From the NCBI GenBank assembly GCA_009841165.1, contig VXMI01000057.1, positions 1 to 42,478 of the forward strand: a DNA stretch of 42,478 nucleotides. The letters run 5' to 3'. Position 1 is the first letter of the stretch. Each line of letters begins with the position of its first letter. This document shows positions 32,701-39,634 of this stretch, piece after piece. Source of the DNA: Gemmatimonadota bacterium (GTDB taxonomy: Bacteria > Gemmatimonadota > Gemmatimonadetes > Longimicrobiales > Gaopeijiaceae). The notes under the pieces were generated by a model. It saw only the letters and a list, made by a program, of their open reading frames with translations, made no database searches and was not told the origin of the DNA. The translations under genes and the position numbers were made by a program.

Positions 32701-34172
32701 AAAAACACTTCCGTATCACCACTACGCCGGCCCCAGCGCCGGATTCGATTCTCAATTGTCGCCCCGTAGGGAAGCGGTTCCTTCCAGAATGCCCTTAGTC
32801 CGAACGAGACCGTCATTGCCGTCGCAGGGTCGTAGTCGACAAACACGTAGACATGCAGGTCTGGCCATCGTGGCATCAGAGCATCGCCCCCACTATCAGG
32901 GACGATGGTCGACGTTCGTCGCCCCAAGGCATCGGCTCTTGACGGGTACACGGTACGTTTTGCCCGAAGTCCCTGATGGTCCGTAAACGCGGTGTGGTCA
33001 GGGCTGGCTCGGGCCAAGGCAGGCACATCGGCAACCTGATGTTCCCTTAGAACCCAAACGGAACCTTTGGACAATCCGAACACACGAGAGAGGTGGTTTG
33101 TTCTCTCGGCAGTCGGCCAGCAGTGGAGAGAATCTTGGGTAGGACGGTTATTCGTGTCGCGGATGTGCGGGTCACCCAAGAACTCACATCCGCTACACCG
33201 ATAGTCTACATGGTACGCCGTGTCCGTCCATGGCGTCTTGAGGAGCGTAGGAAGAGCATTGGCGAAGAGGTCTCGAAGCCGCGGTGCAAATGCTTCTACC
33301 GGCGCAACCTCCAAGTCGTTCTCGAAGACTTGGCTTAATTCGGCAGCGGTGGGGATGTATCCCGTTTCTCGCCACTCACGCACTTGCTTCAGAAGCTCGG
33401 AATCCTCCAGCGAACCCGGCAATACAGCTGGAGCTGCGACGACCAAGTAGTCCTTTGCGAGGTCTTGATCTACCAGCCAGCCAGCCAAAGCCATCGAGTA
33501 GAAGACAACCTCGGCGTAGTAATGTGCACCAGGTTGGCTAGCCATCTTGATGTCCGCGACACGGAGGCGGACGCGGGAGTCATGCACGGGATCGACTGGC
33601 CGGGTATGCCCGCTGGGAAGAACTTCCTCACAGTATCCAGCCTCCACGTGCGTCCAGTCAGCTTGGTGCTGAATAAGCGGTGGAAGTACTTGAATCAAGT
33701 CCGGCTGCAGGTCTCCGAGCTGGAGTGTGAGGCCGTTCAGATCGTCTAGGGCCAATAGTCCGACGGCGGCCTGAAAGGCAGATGTCTTGGCGGAGAACTT
33801 TCCTTCAACCAAGAACTGGTACGGGGTCAATGATGTCAAGACTGAGTCGAGCGGTGTATGTGGGATTCTTCCCGCACTGTCGATACCAGATTCTAAGATC
33901 ACGTTTGAGGCACCGAAGACACCTTGCAGTTCCTTGACTTTCTTAGCTTGCCACAAAAACCCGTGCCGACCGACTAATCCGAGCCCAGCCCGACCGCCTT
34001 GATGAGGAGGCATATTTAGGGCAGCCCTGGTTTTCTTGTCAGTATACAGATGCAGCAAGAGTTGTCTCTCGCACCCCACCCGGAAGAACAAAGAGATTGC
34101 GCGTTTGGTTAGGCGAGGAGGCCGCAGCTCCGGTGTTGACGAAGAGGCTGTTGGTGCGATCGGTTCGCTCAT
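29736..34172 (-). CDS. Cas4/TM0106-like nuclease fused to an SF1 (Upf1/Dna2-type) helicase
   Basis: The 1478-residue product starts with a RecB-type nuclease of the TM0106 kind. Cys34 (FRVGCERQLL), Cys326, Cys329 (YRCSGCEF) and Cys351 (LHCW) fit an iron-sulphur cluster; Asp207 and Lys209 in RVADIKMA belong to the nuclease core, with a YAEVVFYSMAL segment after. A long middle region leads into a helicase: Walker A VWGPPGTGKSYTLR (~990), DEAS in VLDEASQVD (~1136), AGDDLQLPPI, then VERFQGQQRDIILASF (~1380) and RRFNVMASRARAKLV. This resembles Dna2-type proteins that process DNA ends. The gene overlaps the upstream methyltransferase gene by 4 bases (ATGA), which points to a methylation-guided restriction or defence pair. 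The stop lies just past a conserved-looking C-terminus. Confidence 0.85.
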   Translation of the reverse strand: MSEPIAPTASSSTPELRPPRLTKRAISLFFRVGCERQLLLHLYTDKKTRAALNMPPHQGGRAGLGLVGRHGFLWQAKKVKELQGVFGASNVILESGIDSAGRIPHTPLDSVLTSLTPYQFLVEGKFSAKTSAFQAAVGLLALDDLNGLTLQLGDLQPDLIQVLPPLIQHQADWTHVEAGYCEEVLPSGHTRPVDPVHDSRVRLRVADIKMASQPGAHYYAEVVFYSMALAGWLVDQDLAKDYLVVAAPAVLPGSLEDSELLKQVREWRETGYIPTAAELSQVFENDLEVAPVEAFAPRLRDLFANALPTLLKTPWTDTAYHVDYRCSGCEFLGDPHIRDTNNRPTQDSLHCWPTAERTNHLSRVFGLSKGSVWVLREHQVADVPALARASPDHTAFTDHQGLRAKRTVYPSRADALGRRTSTIVPDSGGDALMPRWPDLHVYVFVDYDPATAMTVSFGLRAFWKEPLPYGATIENRIRRWGRRSGDTEVFLVDRQGVPNEWREFRNFLRHIRRIFREVHGQDEADDAAGRRNRKTRHSSYQIYLWDDAQRRHLVRLVSRYLPRILADRELRVLAWLFPPPELLTKPDDATRRSPFTLVYDVVRNTVALPNPHHYTLLDVAATFNDTSLTSPTIHPLYRDTLSNLLPPERIHEFWLKRGKWQETQALIVETSQKKLLALGLVVSTLERRLKDELSLLSAPLIPTPPKRTAGLAPVSHLWLEFTHLNGALASLEADRVRAMPPHEREARFKSARLLMRLEGAGHRDALPYLQRVAPGPLTRPSELLVYKLAPGSYEFNARPGDFGYAIVPDAHTNFLDQHPYVLTKDTSIRAYGTTVADAKLTAVTIESIERQQGLVALRPDPRSRFAELTNEVGISFAGPCTLDRVETDYLTKKVQLTLRGIANPPIAQPTRRMLEALGLPAGTTAGRSRLTPAAEVLWDGSRLREQRSGTAVAPLRKNLEKALDGVSKVLMHDQWNALEIALDRRLTLVWGPPGTGKSYTLRAIIVGAVLNAASRRQPLRILVSANTYPAVDNILLRLHDDLSDLHSTGRWPCTLHRIQSDRRPVEHDFDDRYRMVENLPLNRFKPSVEVKALLRSLDAPDHIMVVGSPTQQLHNLAIGARRNPPASTTQREWFDLIVLDEASQVDVAHSTLVFSKRAAGGTCVLAGDDLQLPPIHPATPPLELEDVVGSIYNYCRHHLGVQPVPLNVSFRSNSTLIAFTREAGYEPELRARSPDLRIRLRQTHSAAPEGWPSDLTWTSDHAKIMDPDYPITAIVYKDRRSGQANRFEAESIVSLVWLFRRDLLHGLDGELDPLGVKIRDGRYRAPRTTTPSQFWRQSVGIVVPHRAQMGLIVAQLQSMFPDEPPDLIRGAVDTVERFQGQQRDIILASFGIGDPDVIASEEEFLYNLRRFNVMASRARAKLVVFLTESLIEHLSNDQDVLAESLLVKRFAEQTCASAGTVTLYESGQARTCDLRRAT

Positions 34173-35299
34173 GGTTGTCTTGCAGGGATGGAGTGATTGG
34201 ACTCTAGACTTTGACTAGTCGCCTCTAGAGAAGGATCGTAACGAGTCGTAACTCCGTTCGTCGCGGGAGCCGAGACAGAGACGTCGGCCAAGTCAACGCC
34301 TACCGCCCGGCGCCCGAGCTTGACCGCTACTTCGAGCGTAGTACCCGACCCCACGAATGGATCAAGTACAATCCCGGGCATGAATCCGTCTTGACATGAG
34401 CAGGAGGAGTATCCGACCGATTTCCATTTGGGAAAAGTGAATTCCCGGAAGTAACCTCCCAGTAACTTCTTCGCTTCCGACGCGAGGCGCTGCACGTCTT
34501 CGGAGTTCCTTTGTCCTTGGATCCGGCGACCTTTACCCGCATCTGATATTCCAGTTGCTTGAATCGCTGCTATGTGATCTCTCGTTATGCCCACCTTCTT
34601 GGCCAACGCCTGTGCCCGCCTAGCCTGTGGCCGCTTCAGGTTCAGAGACATCGTCTTTTGCATTTGGCGCTCCCGCGGGCTTCCACATGACGGGCAGACC
34701 TGGCTCGGACAAGCGAGAATGATCGCGCGCTCAACAAGTTCACTCGGGAAGGGCGCCAAGTGAGCACCTTTGCGAAGGGAGGGTGGGAACTGCCAAACAT
34801 CGCCTGGTGCGGCTCCTTCACCCAAGTACTTGGAGTAGGCATGGAGATCGTAGAAGTACTTCGTCGATCTGGTCAAGTGCAGGACGTACTCATGTCGGTT
34901 CGGAAGTCGATTTCGGGCTGGCGTCGGCATCCCCCTCATCTTGGACCAGATGATGCGGTTCCGGATCTTCCACCCTTGTCCGCGCGCTACCTCCTCTAGA
35001 GCACCTGGGATCCCGCAGAGGCTGCGGTGGTCGTTGTACGTGTCACCGATGTTCATGAACACCGAGCCGGACGGCTTCAGTACCCGTTGCATCTCACGCA
35101 ACACCTTGGCCATTTCCTTCGCGTACTCTTCGGGACTGCTCTCCTGGCCGATCTGGAGCTCGAAGCCGTAGTCGCGCTGCTTGTAGTAGGGAGGCGACGT
35201 GACCACGAGATCGATGGATTCCGACGCCAAGGGGAGACACCGTGCGTCGCATCTGTATACCGCCAGGCGATCGATGATCTGGTTCGCTGCTCGACTCAT
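34169..35299 (-). CDS. site-specific DNA methyltransferase (SPPY, beta-class)
   Basis: The 376-residue product begins with catalytic motif IV TSPPYYKQRDYG (~33-44) and ends with AdoMet motif I DPFVGSGTTLEVAVKLGRR. This order is that of beta-class methyltransferases; SPPY is typical of N4-cytosine enzymes. A CPSCGSPRE motif and a later SSCSCQDG give a likely zinc site in the target-recognition region. The start ATG 35299 has GAGGGG at 4 bases. The gene is translationally coupled to the nuclease/helicase gene and preceded by its own promoter at 35349-35377, so the pair is a separate transcription unit from the ubiquitin-like operon upstream. Confidence 0.85.
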   Translation of the reverse strand: MSRAANQIIDRLAVYRCDARCLPLASESIDLVVTSPPYYKQRDYGFELQIGQESSPEEYAKEMAKVLREMQRVLKPSGSVFMNIGDTYNDHRSLCGIPGALEEVARGQGWKIRNRIIWSKMRGMPTPARNRLPNRHEYVLHLTRSTKYFYDLHAYSKYLGEGAAPGDVWQFPPSLRKGAHLAPFPSELVERAIILACPSQVCPSCGSPRERQMQKTMSLNLKRPQARRAQALAKKVGITRDHIAAIQATGISDAGKGRRIQGQRNSEDVQRLASEAKKLLGGYFREFTFPKWKSVGYSSCSCQDGFMPGIVLDPFVGSGTTLEVAVKLGRRAVGVDLADVSVSAPATNGVTTRYDPSLEATSQSLESNHSIPARQP

Positions 35300-35348
35300 G
35301 GTCCCCTCAACGCTCAGAGTGTGCTCGCCGTTTGCCCCTTCCGAAGAG

Positions 35349-35377
35349 ATTATACCTAGAGGACGCCCCGTCGTCGA
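35349..35377 (-). promoter_or_regulatory. sigma-70-like promoter of the methyltransferase-helicase pair
   Basis: On the minus strand a perfect -10 box TATAAT (35354-35349) is 17 bases downstream of TCGACG (35377-35372), a 4-of-6 match to TTGACA. The predicted start is near 35342, leaving a leader of about 43 bases before the methyltransferase ATG. Confidence 0.55.
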
Positions 35378-35410
35378 CCCCTGCCGACGTCGAGTCGCTT
35401 AGCTGCTCAG

Positions 35411-36556
35411 CTAGGCTCGTGGCGTCATCGGTAGGTTGCGGTCGAGTGGACCAATGCTGGTGTCGATCCAGGGGAGGTGGAGTGAGCCTCGGCTGGTGGC
35501 CAGACTGGTCTGAACCGTAGGATCGGGCCAGAAGTGCTGGCGAATGCGGGAAGTCGGAGGAGCCGGACGGCGAACGCCAAGTTGGAGGCCAAGCTGGTCG
35601 CGGAGGAGACGGATACAGGCCACAACCGAGGAACGAGGATCCGGGCTGCAGACTCCGGCGACGGTGAGCGAGACGAAATCGGACTCGAACAGCTTCTTAT
35701 CGTCGCCAACGACGAGGTGCTGTAGGCAGTAGAGCTTCCAGTATTTCGCCCACATCGGATCATCGGGCCGCTCGCGAGTCACCGTCAACCCAATGGCTTG
35801 GGCGTCCTCGGCCGAGATTACGTGTCCGTGGGTGTGCCAAGTATTGATGTTCATCAAGCTGGACACGGGCGCGGTTACCGGTTGACCGGCCATCATACCC
35901 GTCTTGAGCAGTCCTTCCGCTAGATGGCGGGTTCTCTGCTCGGCTCGCTCGATCTCAACGACCTCGTGCGGTTGGAACTTATTGAACAGGATCTGAACGC
36001 TGGCATCGCCCGGGTTCCTCCGCAGTTCTTCGGTGAAGCGCCTATGGGCCTCAAGGTAGCTGAGAGCCGAATAGAGCATCCATCCTCCTTGGCCGTCCGG
36101 GAACGGTACCTGAGGATCTATGGGGCCGAGCTCAGAAGTGTCGCTCATGACTATCGAATCCGCGCCGAGCGCCATTAGCGTTGCGGCGCTCTTCGCGTAG
36201 TGCGGCACGATCACACGAAGCTCCCCGTCCTTGACGGTATGCCGAACCATGCTGATGAGCTTCTCGGCAGCATCGATGTCTCCCCCGCCTGAGTGAAGGA
36301 CCAGATCAACGTTGCCGCCGGGCTCGATTCGACATAGGAGGTCGCGAAAACCGAGGATGTCGTCGCGGTCGATCTCGGTTCGCTTCCCTCCTATGTAGCA
36401 GATGACATGCCGATCCACTTCCTCTTGAATCTCACGGATCAGACGTTGTCGCTCATATCGATCACCCTGCTGAGCCTCGTAGAGTGGGGTTCTACGCGGC
36501 GCCGAGAATCGCTGATCGCCCGGCTGGTTCTGCGAGCTAGTGGACGGATCCCTCAT
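35411..36556 (-). CDS. ClpP/SDH-like serine protease of a ubiquitin-like operon
   Basis: The 381-residue product belongs to the SDH/SppA (ClpP-fold) serine peptidases: VDLVLHSGGGDIDAAEKLISMVR (~83-105), the serine in HYAKSAATLMALGADSIVM (Ser123), and SELGPIDPQVP after it. A C-terminal tail of about 65 residues is unlike typical members. The start ATG 36556 overlaps the upstream DUF6527 stop (ATGA), and GGAGGA sits about 7 bases upstream. As the last gene of a ubiquitin-like operon it could remove or process conjugated ubiquitin-like protein. From memory, such ClpP-like proteases accompany Bub-type bacterial ubiquitin-like operons. Confidence 0.8.
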   Translation of the reverse strand: MRDPSTSSQNQPGDQRFSAPRRTPLYEAQQGDRYERQRLIREIQEEVDRHVICYIGGKRTEIDRDDILGFRDLLCRIEPGGNVDLVLHSGGGDIDAAEKLISMVRHTVKDGELRVIVPHYAKSAATLMALGADSIVMSDTSELGPIDPQVPFPDGQGGWMLYSALSYLEAHRRFTEELRRNPGDASVQILFNKFQPHEVVEIERAEQRTRHLAEGLLKTGMMAGQPVTAPVSSLMNINTWHTHGHVISAEDAQAIGLTVTRERPDDPMWAKYWKLYCLQHLVVGDDKKLFESDFVSLTVAGVCSPDPRSSVVACIRLLRDQLGLQLGVRRPAPPTSRIRQHFWPDPTVQTSLATSRGSLHLPWIDTSIGPLDRNLPMTPRA

Positions 36557-36912
36557 GTTCTATCCTCCTGCGGTCTAACGGTCCATAGCACCCGGCCACC
36601 ATGAATGAAATAGTGACACCGGGACGACTTCGAGAGGTGATCCACACTCGGCTGGATCGTCAATGGATCCAGGTCGAGGGCTTCCCACCAAGGGTACCGC
36701 TCTGAATCGAGGTTGAGCATCACGCGATGCTGGCGAGCGCACGGGCAATTAAAGACGAGCCAGCCGGGCTTGCCTCGTCCGAACATTACCAGCGCGGCAC
36801 CCCGATAGGGGAGATCCTCTGGTACGTCGATGGCCGATGCAACCAAATGGGTCACGCGCCAGCGCCTCCACGGTAGCGGCAATCGCGCGTACCACTTCTT
36901 CAGCGCGTCCAT
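36553..36912 (-). CDS. DUF6527 family protein
   Basis: The 119-residue product (start ATG 36912; the frame extends 13 codons up into the E1-JAB gene) has YRGAALVMFGRGKPGWLVFNCPCARQHRVMLNL, WWEALDLDPLTIQPSVDHL and a CHYFIHGGRVLW ending. The CPC, a second Cys and His in the C.YFI-type segment could bind zinc. The family is small and usually sits beside E2, ThiF and JAB genes. It is placed between the E1-JAB and protease genes, overlapping both by a few bases. Its function in conjugation is unknown. Confidence 0.65.
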   Translation of the reverse strand: MDALKKWYARLPLPWRRWRVTHLVASAIDVPEDLPYRGAALVMFGRGKPGWLVFNCPCARQHRVMLNLDSERYPWWEALDLDPLTIQPSVDHLSKSSRCHYFIHGGRVLWTVRPQEDRT

Positions 36913-38285
36913 GTTTGGTCCAGGAACGGTACGGTCACACCGAGGCCCCACTGCGCGCCGTCTGGTGAACAGTAGTGACCAGCCCGCGGCTCGGCATGGT
37001 TGGTCGACATCTCACGGTCGTGCGCCCGAATTAGGATCTCGTTGGGCACAGGTCTCGGACCGTAGTGAATCAGGCGCTCGAGGAGCTCGGAGACGGCGAC
37101 TGCAGCAACCCAAGATGTGAAGCTCACCACGGCCGGCTCCACTCCGGGCATAGCAGGGGCATAGCCTTCAGCTGCGAGCGAAGCCCGTTCTGCAGAACTC
37201 CTGAGTTCAACAGCTGCTCGTTGGAGGTCAACGCGCCCTCGACAAACCAAACAGGCCCCGCCCGGATGAAGGACGGTGACGCGACCGTGAATCCCGTCAA
37301 TCGTTCCGCGAGCACTGCTCGTGAGCAGAACTCCAACGTCGACAACTGGAGTCAGGAAATAGGTTGAGAACCGCGAGAGCACAAGCCGGCCAGCGTTGTC
37401 GTCCGTGCAGCCGAAGACGATGTCCGCATCCATCAGGTGACGGGCTACGCTCTCGGTCGTGATGGCCGAAACATGGGTGCCGATTTGCGCCTGCGGTGCG
37501 ATGGATCGAAGATGCTCCGCGACGACATCGGTCTTCGCACGCCCGATGTCCGGTGGATGTGAGCCGTAGAGACGCGTCAGATTGGAGCTGCTGACATGGT
37601 CAGGGTCATACAGGTCGAGCTTCCGCGCGCCCATCCGAACCAGTTGCTCGGCTACAGCGGACCCAGTGCCACCGCATCCTACGACGGCAATCGAGAGCTG
37701 GCCGACCACCTTCTGGATGTGGGCACCGAACGCACGAATCTGACGGTCGTACTTTGCTCCGGGACCTGGGCGCTCTGGCCGCTCGTCATGCCACCTTAGC
37801 CGCAGTTCTGGACCCACTAACCACAGCCGATCTATGGAAGTTCTGGTTTCACCGTCATCGATGTGCCCAGCGAACCGGATATCCTCCCCATCGCTCGAAA
37901 GAACCAGAGCGCCGTAAAAGGGAGCGCCGGTGCGCAGGCGGAAGACTTCAGACAAACGGCGATCAACTTCGAAATCACGTTCACTCGGTCGCGGGGATGC
38001 TCCGTCACCTGGATGAGTATGCACCCAGATCGCCATGCCTCCCGCCGCCTCAATCTCCGCAAGGGGCGGTATGAATCCGTGTGAAGCAACGACCAATTCG
38101 TCGGACCGCTGCAGGAGATAGGCATCCTGTGGTACCTCCCAGATCCCGATTGCAAGCAGACGAAGGTTCCCGCCTTCCGTCTGCACGATCCGAGCCCCGA
38201 GGACGGCGCCCGTCTCCACGTTGGCTCGGAGCATGCGTTTGGCGGTAGCTGTAATGGGAGCGGGGACGACGAGCGTGACCGTCAC
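36900..38285 (-). CDS. E1-like ThiF domain fused to JAB/JAMM deconjugase
   Basis: The start is GTG 38285, which overlaps the E2 stop as GTGA and has GGAGG 4 bases upstream. The 461-residue product has a JAB/JAMM metalloprotease first: Glu24 (ETGAVL), His89-Thr-His91-Pro and Ser101-x-x-Asp104, the complete zinc set. A ThiF/E1 adenylation domain follows: IAVVGCGGTGSAVAEQLVR (~199-217) with the DPDHVSSSNLTR motif and VFGCTDDNAGR. A CxxC (CLVC, ~345-348) suggests one zinc ligand pair. It would activate the C-terminus of the ubiquitin-like protein as an AMP adduct and trim or remove it. The fusion is typical of prokaryotic E1-E2-JAB operons. Confidence 0.9.
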   Translation of the reverse strand: MTVTLVVPAPITATAKRMLRANVETGAVLGARIVQTEGGNLRLLAIGIWEVPQDAYLLQRSDELVVASHGFIPPLAEIEAAGGMAIWVHTHPGDGASPRPSERDFEVDRRLSEVFRLRTGAPFYGALVLSSDGEDIRFAGHIDDGETRTSIDRLWLVGPELRLRWHDERPERPGPGAKYDRQIRAFGAHIQKVVGQLSIAVVGCGGTGSAVAEQLVRMGARKLDLYDPDHVSSSNLTRLYGSHPPDIGRAKTDVVAEHLRSIAPQAQIGTHVSAITTESVARHLMDADIVFGCTDDNAGRLVLSRFSTYFLTPVVDVGVLLTSSARGTIDGIHGRVTVLHPGGACLVCRGRVDLQRAAVELRSSAERASLAAEGYAPAMPGVEPAVVSFTSWVAAVAVSELLERLIHYGPRPVPNEILIRAHDREMSTNHAEPRAGHYCSPDGAQWGLGVTVPFLDQTWTR

Positions 38286-38671
38286 GACACCTCCGGCGAG
38301 GCGCAACGGACGAGTTCCTGACGGATAAGCGTGAAGAAACTACCGATCCCATCCACCCCAGAATGCCACTGTTCGGGACGCAGATGCCGGGACCAGCGCT
38401 GCCAGCTCCTGCCGAGATGGTACTCCGTAGCCTGTGTGGCGGGGATCTCGCGCCCGTCGCTACGAAGCACGGCAGGATTAAACCACCACATGTCAGGCGG
38501 TAGATCTGGATATCCCATCGGCAAACGCACGAGGAGGTCGGCTTCTGGAAGGGTGTATCCCGATGGAAGCGTCCACCCGGGCACCACAACGCAGACCATG
38601 CCGCCCTCGGATGAGACTGAATACTCGACCCGGCGCTCCGACAAGAACGCGGTATCCGGCGCGGGCAACAT
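38282..38671 (-). CDS. prokaryotic E2-like protein (family E type)
   Basis: The 129-residue product starts at ATG 38671, one base after the upstream stop (TAAcATG); a start at 38725 would overlap that gene by 53 bases. It matches the E2-E family: VPGWTLPSGYTLPEADLLVRLP, MGYPDLPPDMWWFNPAV and GRSWQRWSRHL, then GVDGIGSFFTLI. The usual catalytic cysteine after the PPDMWWF strand is absent: the only cysteines are near residue 27 and near the C-terminus. From memory, the Bub-type E2s are reported to use a different residue. The protein is expected to carry the activated ubiquitin-like protein. Confidence 0.75.
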   Translation of the reverse strand: MLPAPDTAFLSERRVEYSVSSEGGMVCVVVPGWTLPSGYTLPEADLLVRLPMGYPDLPPDMWWFNPAVLRSDGREIPATQATEYHLGRSWQRWSRHLRPEQWHSGVDGIGSFFTLIRQELVRCASPEVS

Positions 38672-38672
38672 G

Positions 38673-38969
38673 TTACGCGCGTCCAGGATTGATGTGCGCC
38701 GGAGCTGTGAAGAAGCGCTTTCCATCCCTGATCTTCACGACGGTATCGAGTTCGATCTTCCTGTCGGACTCGCCTGGAACGACCTCGAACAGGTCGCGAT
38801 CCGGCTTGATTGGTTCAGCCGGCACCTGCCGCAACTCGGCTCCGGTCATTTCGTCCTTGCCGACCAGGTAGTGTTTCCTGTCGATCTGGATTTCGAACTT
38901 CTGCTCGATCGGTACGACCAGCTCCTGCGGGGTGCTGCCCTGTCTGTCATCAGGCCCTGAAACCGTCAT
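38673..38969 (-). CDS. multiubiquitin-type ubiquitin-like protein
   Basis: The 98-residue product starts at ATG 38969, with GGGAG about 8 bases upstream; the open frame extends to 39041 but crosses the promoter. Residues ~22-98 are a beta-grasp domain of the multiubiquitin family: FEIQIDRKHYLVGKDEMTGAE, LRQVPAEPIKPDRDLFEVVPG, then KIELDTVVKIRDGKRFFTAP and a tail ending AHINPGRA. Only one domain is present. If the NPG were exposed by trimming two residues, a Gly C-terminus would form; the JAB or ClpP-like protease could do this. It is the first gene of the five-gene operon. Confidence 0.8.
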   Translation of the reverse strand: MTVSGPDDRQGSTPQELVVPIEQKFEIQIDRKHYLVGKDEMTGAELRQVPAEPIKPDRDLFEVVPGESDRKIELDTVVKIRDGKRFFTAPAHINPGRA

Positions 38970-38996
38970 CGGCCATTCTCCCGTGGTTGAGGTGTC

Positions 38997-39053
38997 GTGA
39001 TACCACGGTATCACCGTAGCTTGACACGCAGCCTGTGTCAAGGCATGGTATCA
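38997..39053. promoter_or_regulatory. divergent promoter/operator of the ubiquitin-like operon
   Basis: The region holds a perfect palindrome GTGATACC-AC-GGTATCAC (38997-39014), the inverted pair TTGACAC and GTGTCAA (39021-39041) and a GGTATCA half-site (39047-39053). On the minus strand TTGACA (39041-39036), a 17-base gap and TACGGT is a plausible promoter for the operon, overlapped by the palindrome. The ribbon-helix-helix gene starts 3 bases past the half-site, so it likely binds here. Confidence 0.55.
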
Positions 39054-39055
39054 AC

Positions 39056-39262
39056 ATGAGGAAAATCAAAGCAATGACGATCCGGCTCAGCGCTAAGCAG
39101 GCGGCGGAACTGGAGACCGTTGCGACGGTGGACGAGCAGCCCGTGTCCGTGGTGATTCGTGCGGCGATCAACCGTCACGTCGTGGCCCGAAAAAGGGATC
39201 CGGTTTTCAGGGACGGGCTCCGGGCGCGGATCGAACGGGCTCAGGAGATGCTGGGCGAGTAG
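39056..39262 (+). CDS. ribbon-helix-helix (CopG-like) regulator
   Basis: The 68-residue product starts at ATG 39056 (the frame is open to 39035). It has a ribbon strand AMTIRLSAKQAAELETVA and a helix-loop ending in VSVVIRAAINRHV, as in CopG/Arc repressors, and a charged C-terminal helix. It is divergent from the ubiquitin-like operon across 86 bases containing GGTATCA-type operator repeats. A likely role is autoregulator and repressor of the operon; a CopG antitoxin is possible, but no toxin gene is adjacent. Confidence 0.65.
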   Translation: MRKIKAMTIRLSAKQAAELETVATVDEQPVSVVIRAAINRHVVARKRDPVFRDGLRARIERAQEMLGE

Positions 39263-39516
39263 CCGGTCGGTTTCGCCGTCGTTGGGTGGCCGGTCGGACG
39301 GGAAGTGTGCTCTCCCCGTGGGGCGGTAGCGTAGCGAAGCACTGAGTACCGGGATGGCGGTGATCAGTGGGCACGGACCGCAGGCTCGGGATCCGTTTTC
39401 CGGCAGCGGTGTGGCGGGATGGGGGGATGTTGGGTAGCGCTAACGGTCCCGCCAAATGCTCGCTATTCGACCCGACTTCCCCGCTATTTGACCACGACAG
39501 GCTCGATCATGGCGTG
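39263..39516. other. non-coding stretch with IS21-like remnant
   Basis: I see no gene. The only structure is the terminal remnant at 39437-39495. Confidence 0.45.
39437..39495 (-). repeat. IS21-like terminal remnant, copy 2
   Basis: It matches 9364-9430: TAACGGTCCC, then CAAATG, and ATTCGACCCGACTTCCCCGC with regularly spaced ATTTGACC-type units. No transposase gene accompanies it. Confidence 0.4.
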
Positions 39517-39585
39517 ACGGCAAGAACGGCAGATCGTGCAGTCCACGTTGAACTTAGACGATTTCTTGCCGGGATTAACGTCCCC
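39517..39585 (+). repeat. family B direct repeat, right copy
   Basis: The first 27 bases are identical to 18125-18151; a CTTGCCGGGATT block follows as in the left copy. It lies just 11 bases from the tRNA-Ile fragment at 39596. Confidence 0.6.
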
Positions 39586-39595
39586 TCGGAGCAGA

Positions 39596-39634
39596 TTATC
39601 AGGCGTGCGCTCTAACCACCTGAGCTACAGGCCC
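39596..39634 (-). pseudogene. 5' half of a tRNA-Ile (GAU) gene
   Basis: On the minus strand the sequence starts GGGCCTGTAGCTCAGGTGG and continues through the D-arm to the anticodon loop CTGATAA, with GAT at the anticodon. The next bases (TCTGCTCCG) do not pair with the anticodon stem CACGC, and no T-arm or acceptor 3' half follows. It is a truncated tRNA cut at the anticodon loop, a common integration target, marking a probable island boundary. Confidence 0.75.

Noticed and set aside
23981-35299. Reading the PLD nuclease, methyltransferases and helicase as a DISARM system
   Set aside because: DISARM needs the DrmA helicase and DrmB (DUF1998), which are absent; the helicase here is a TM0106-SF1 fusion in a different operon.
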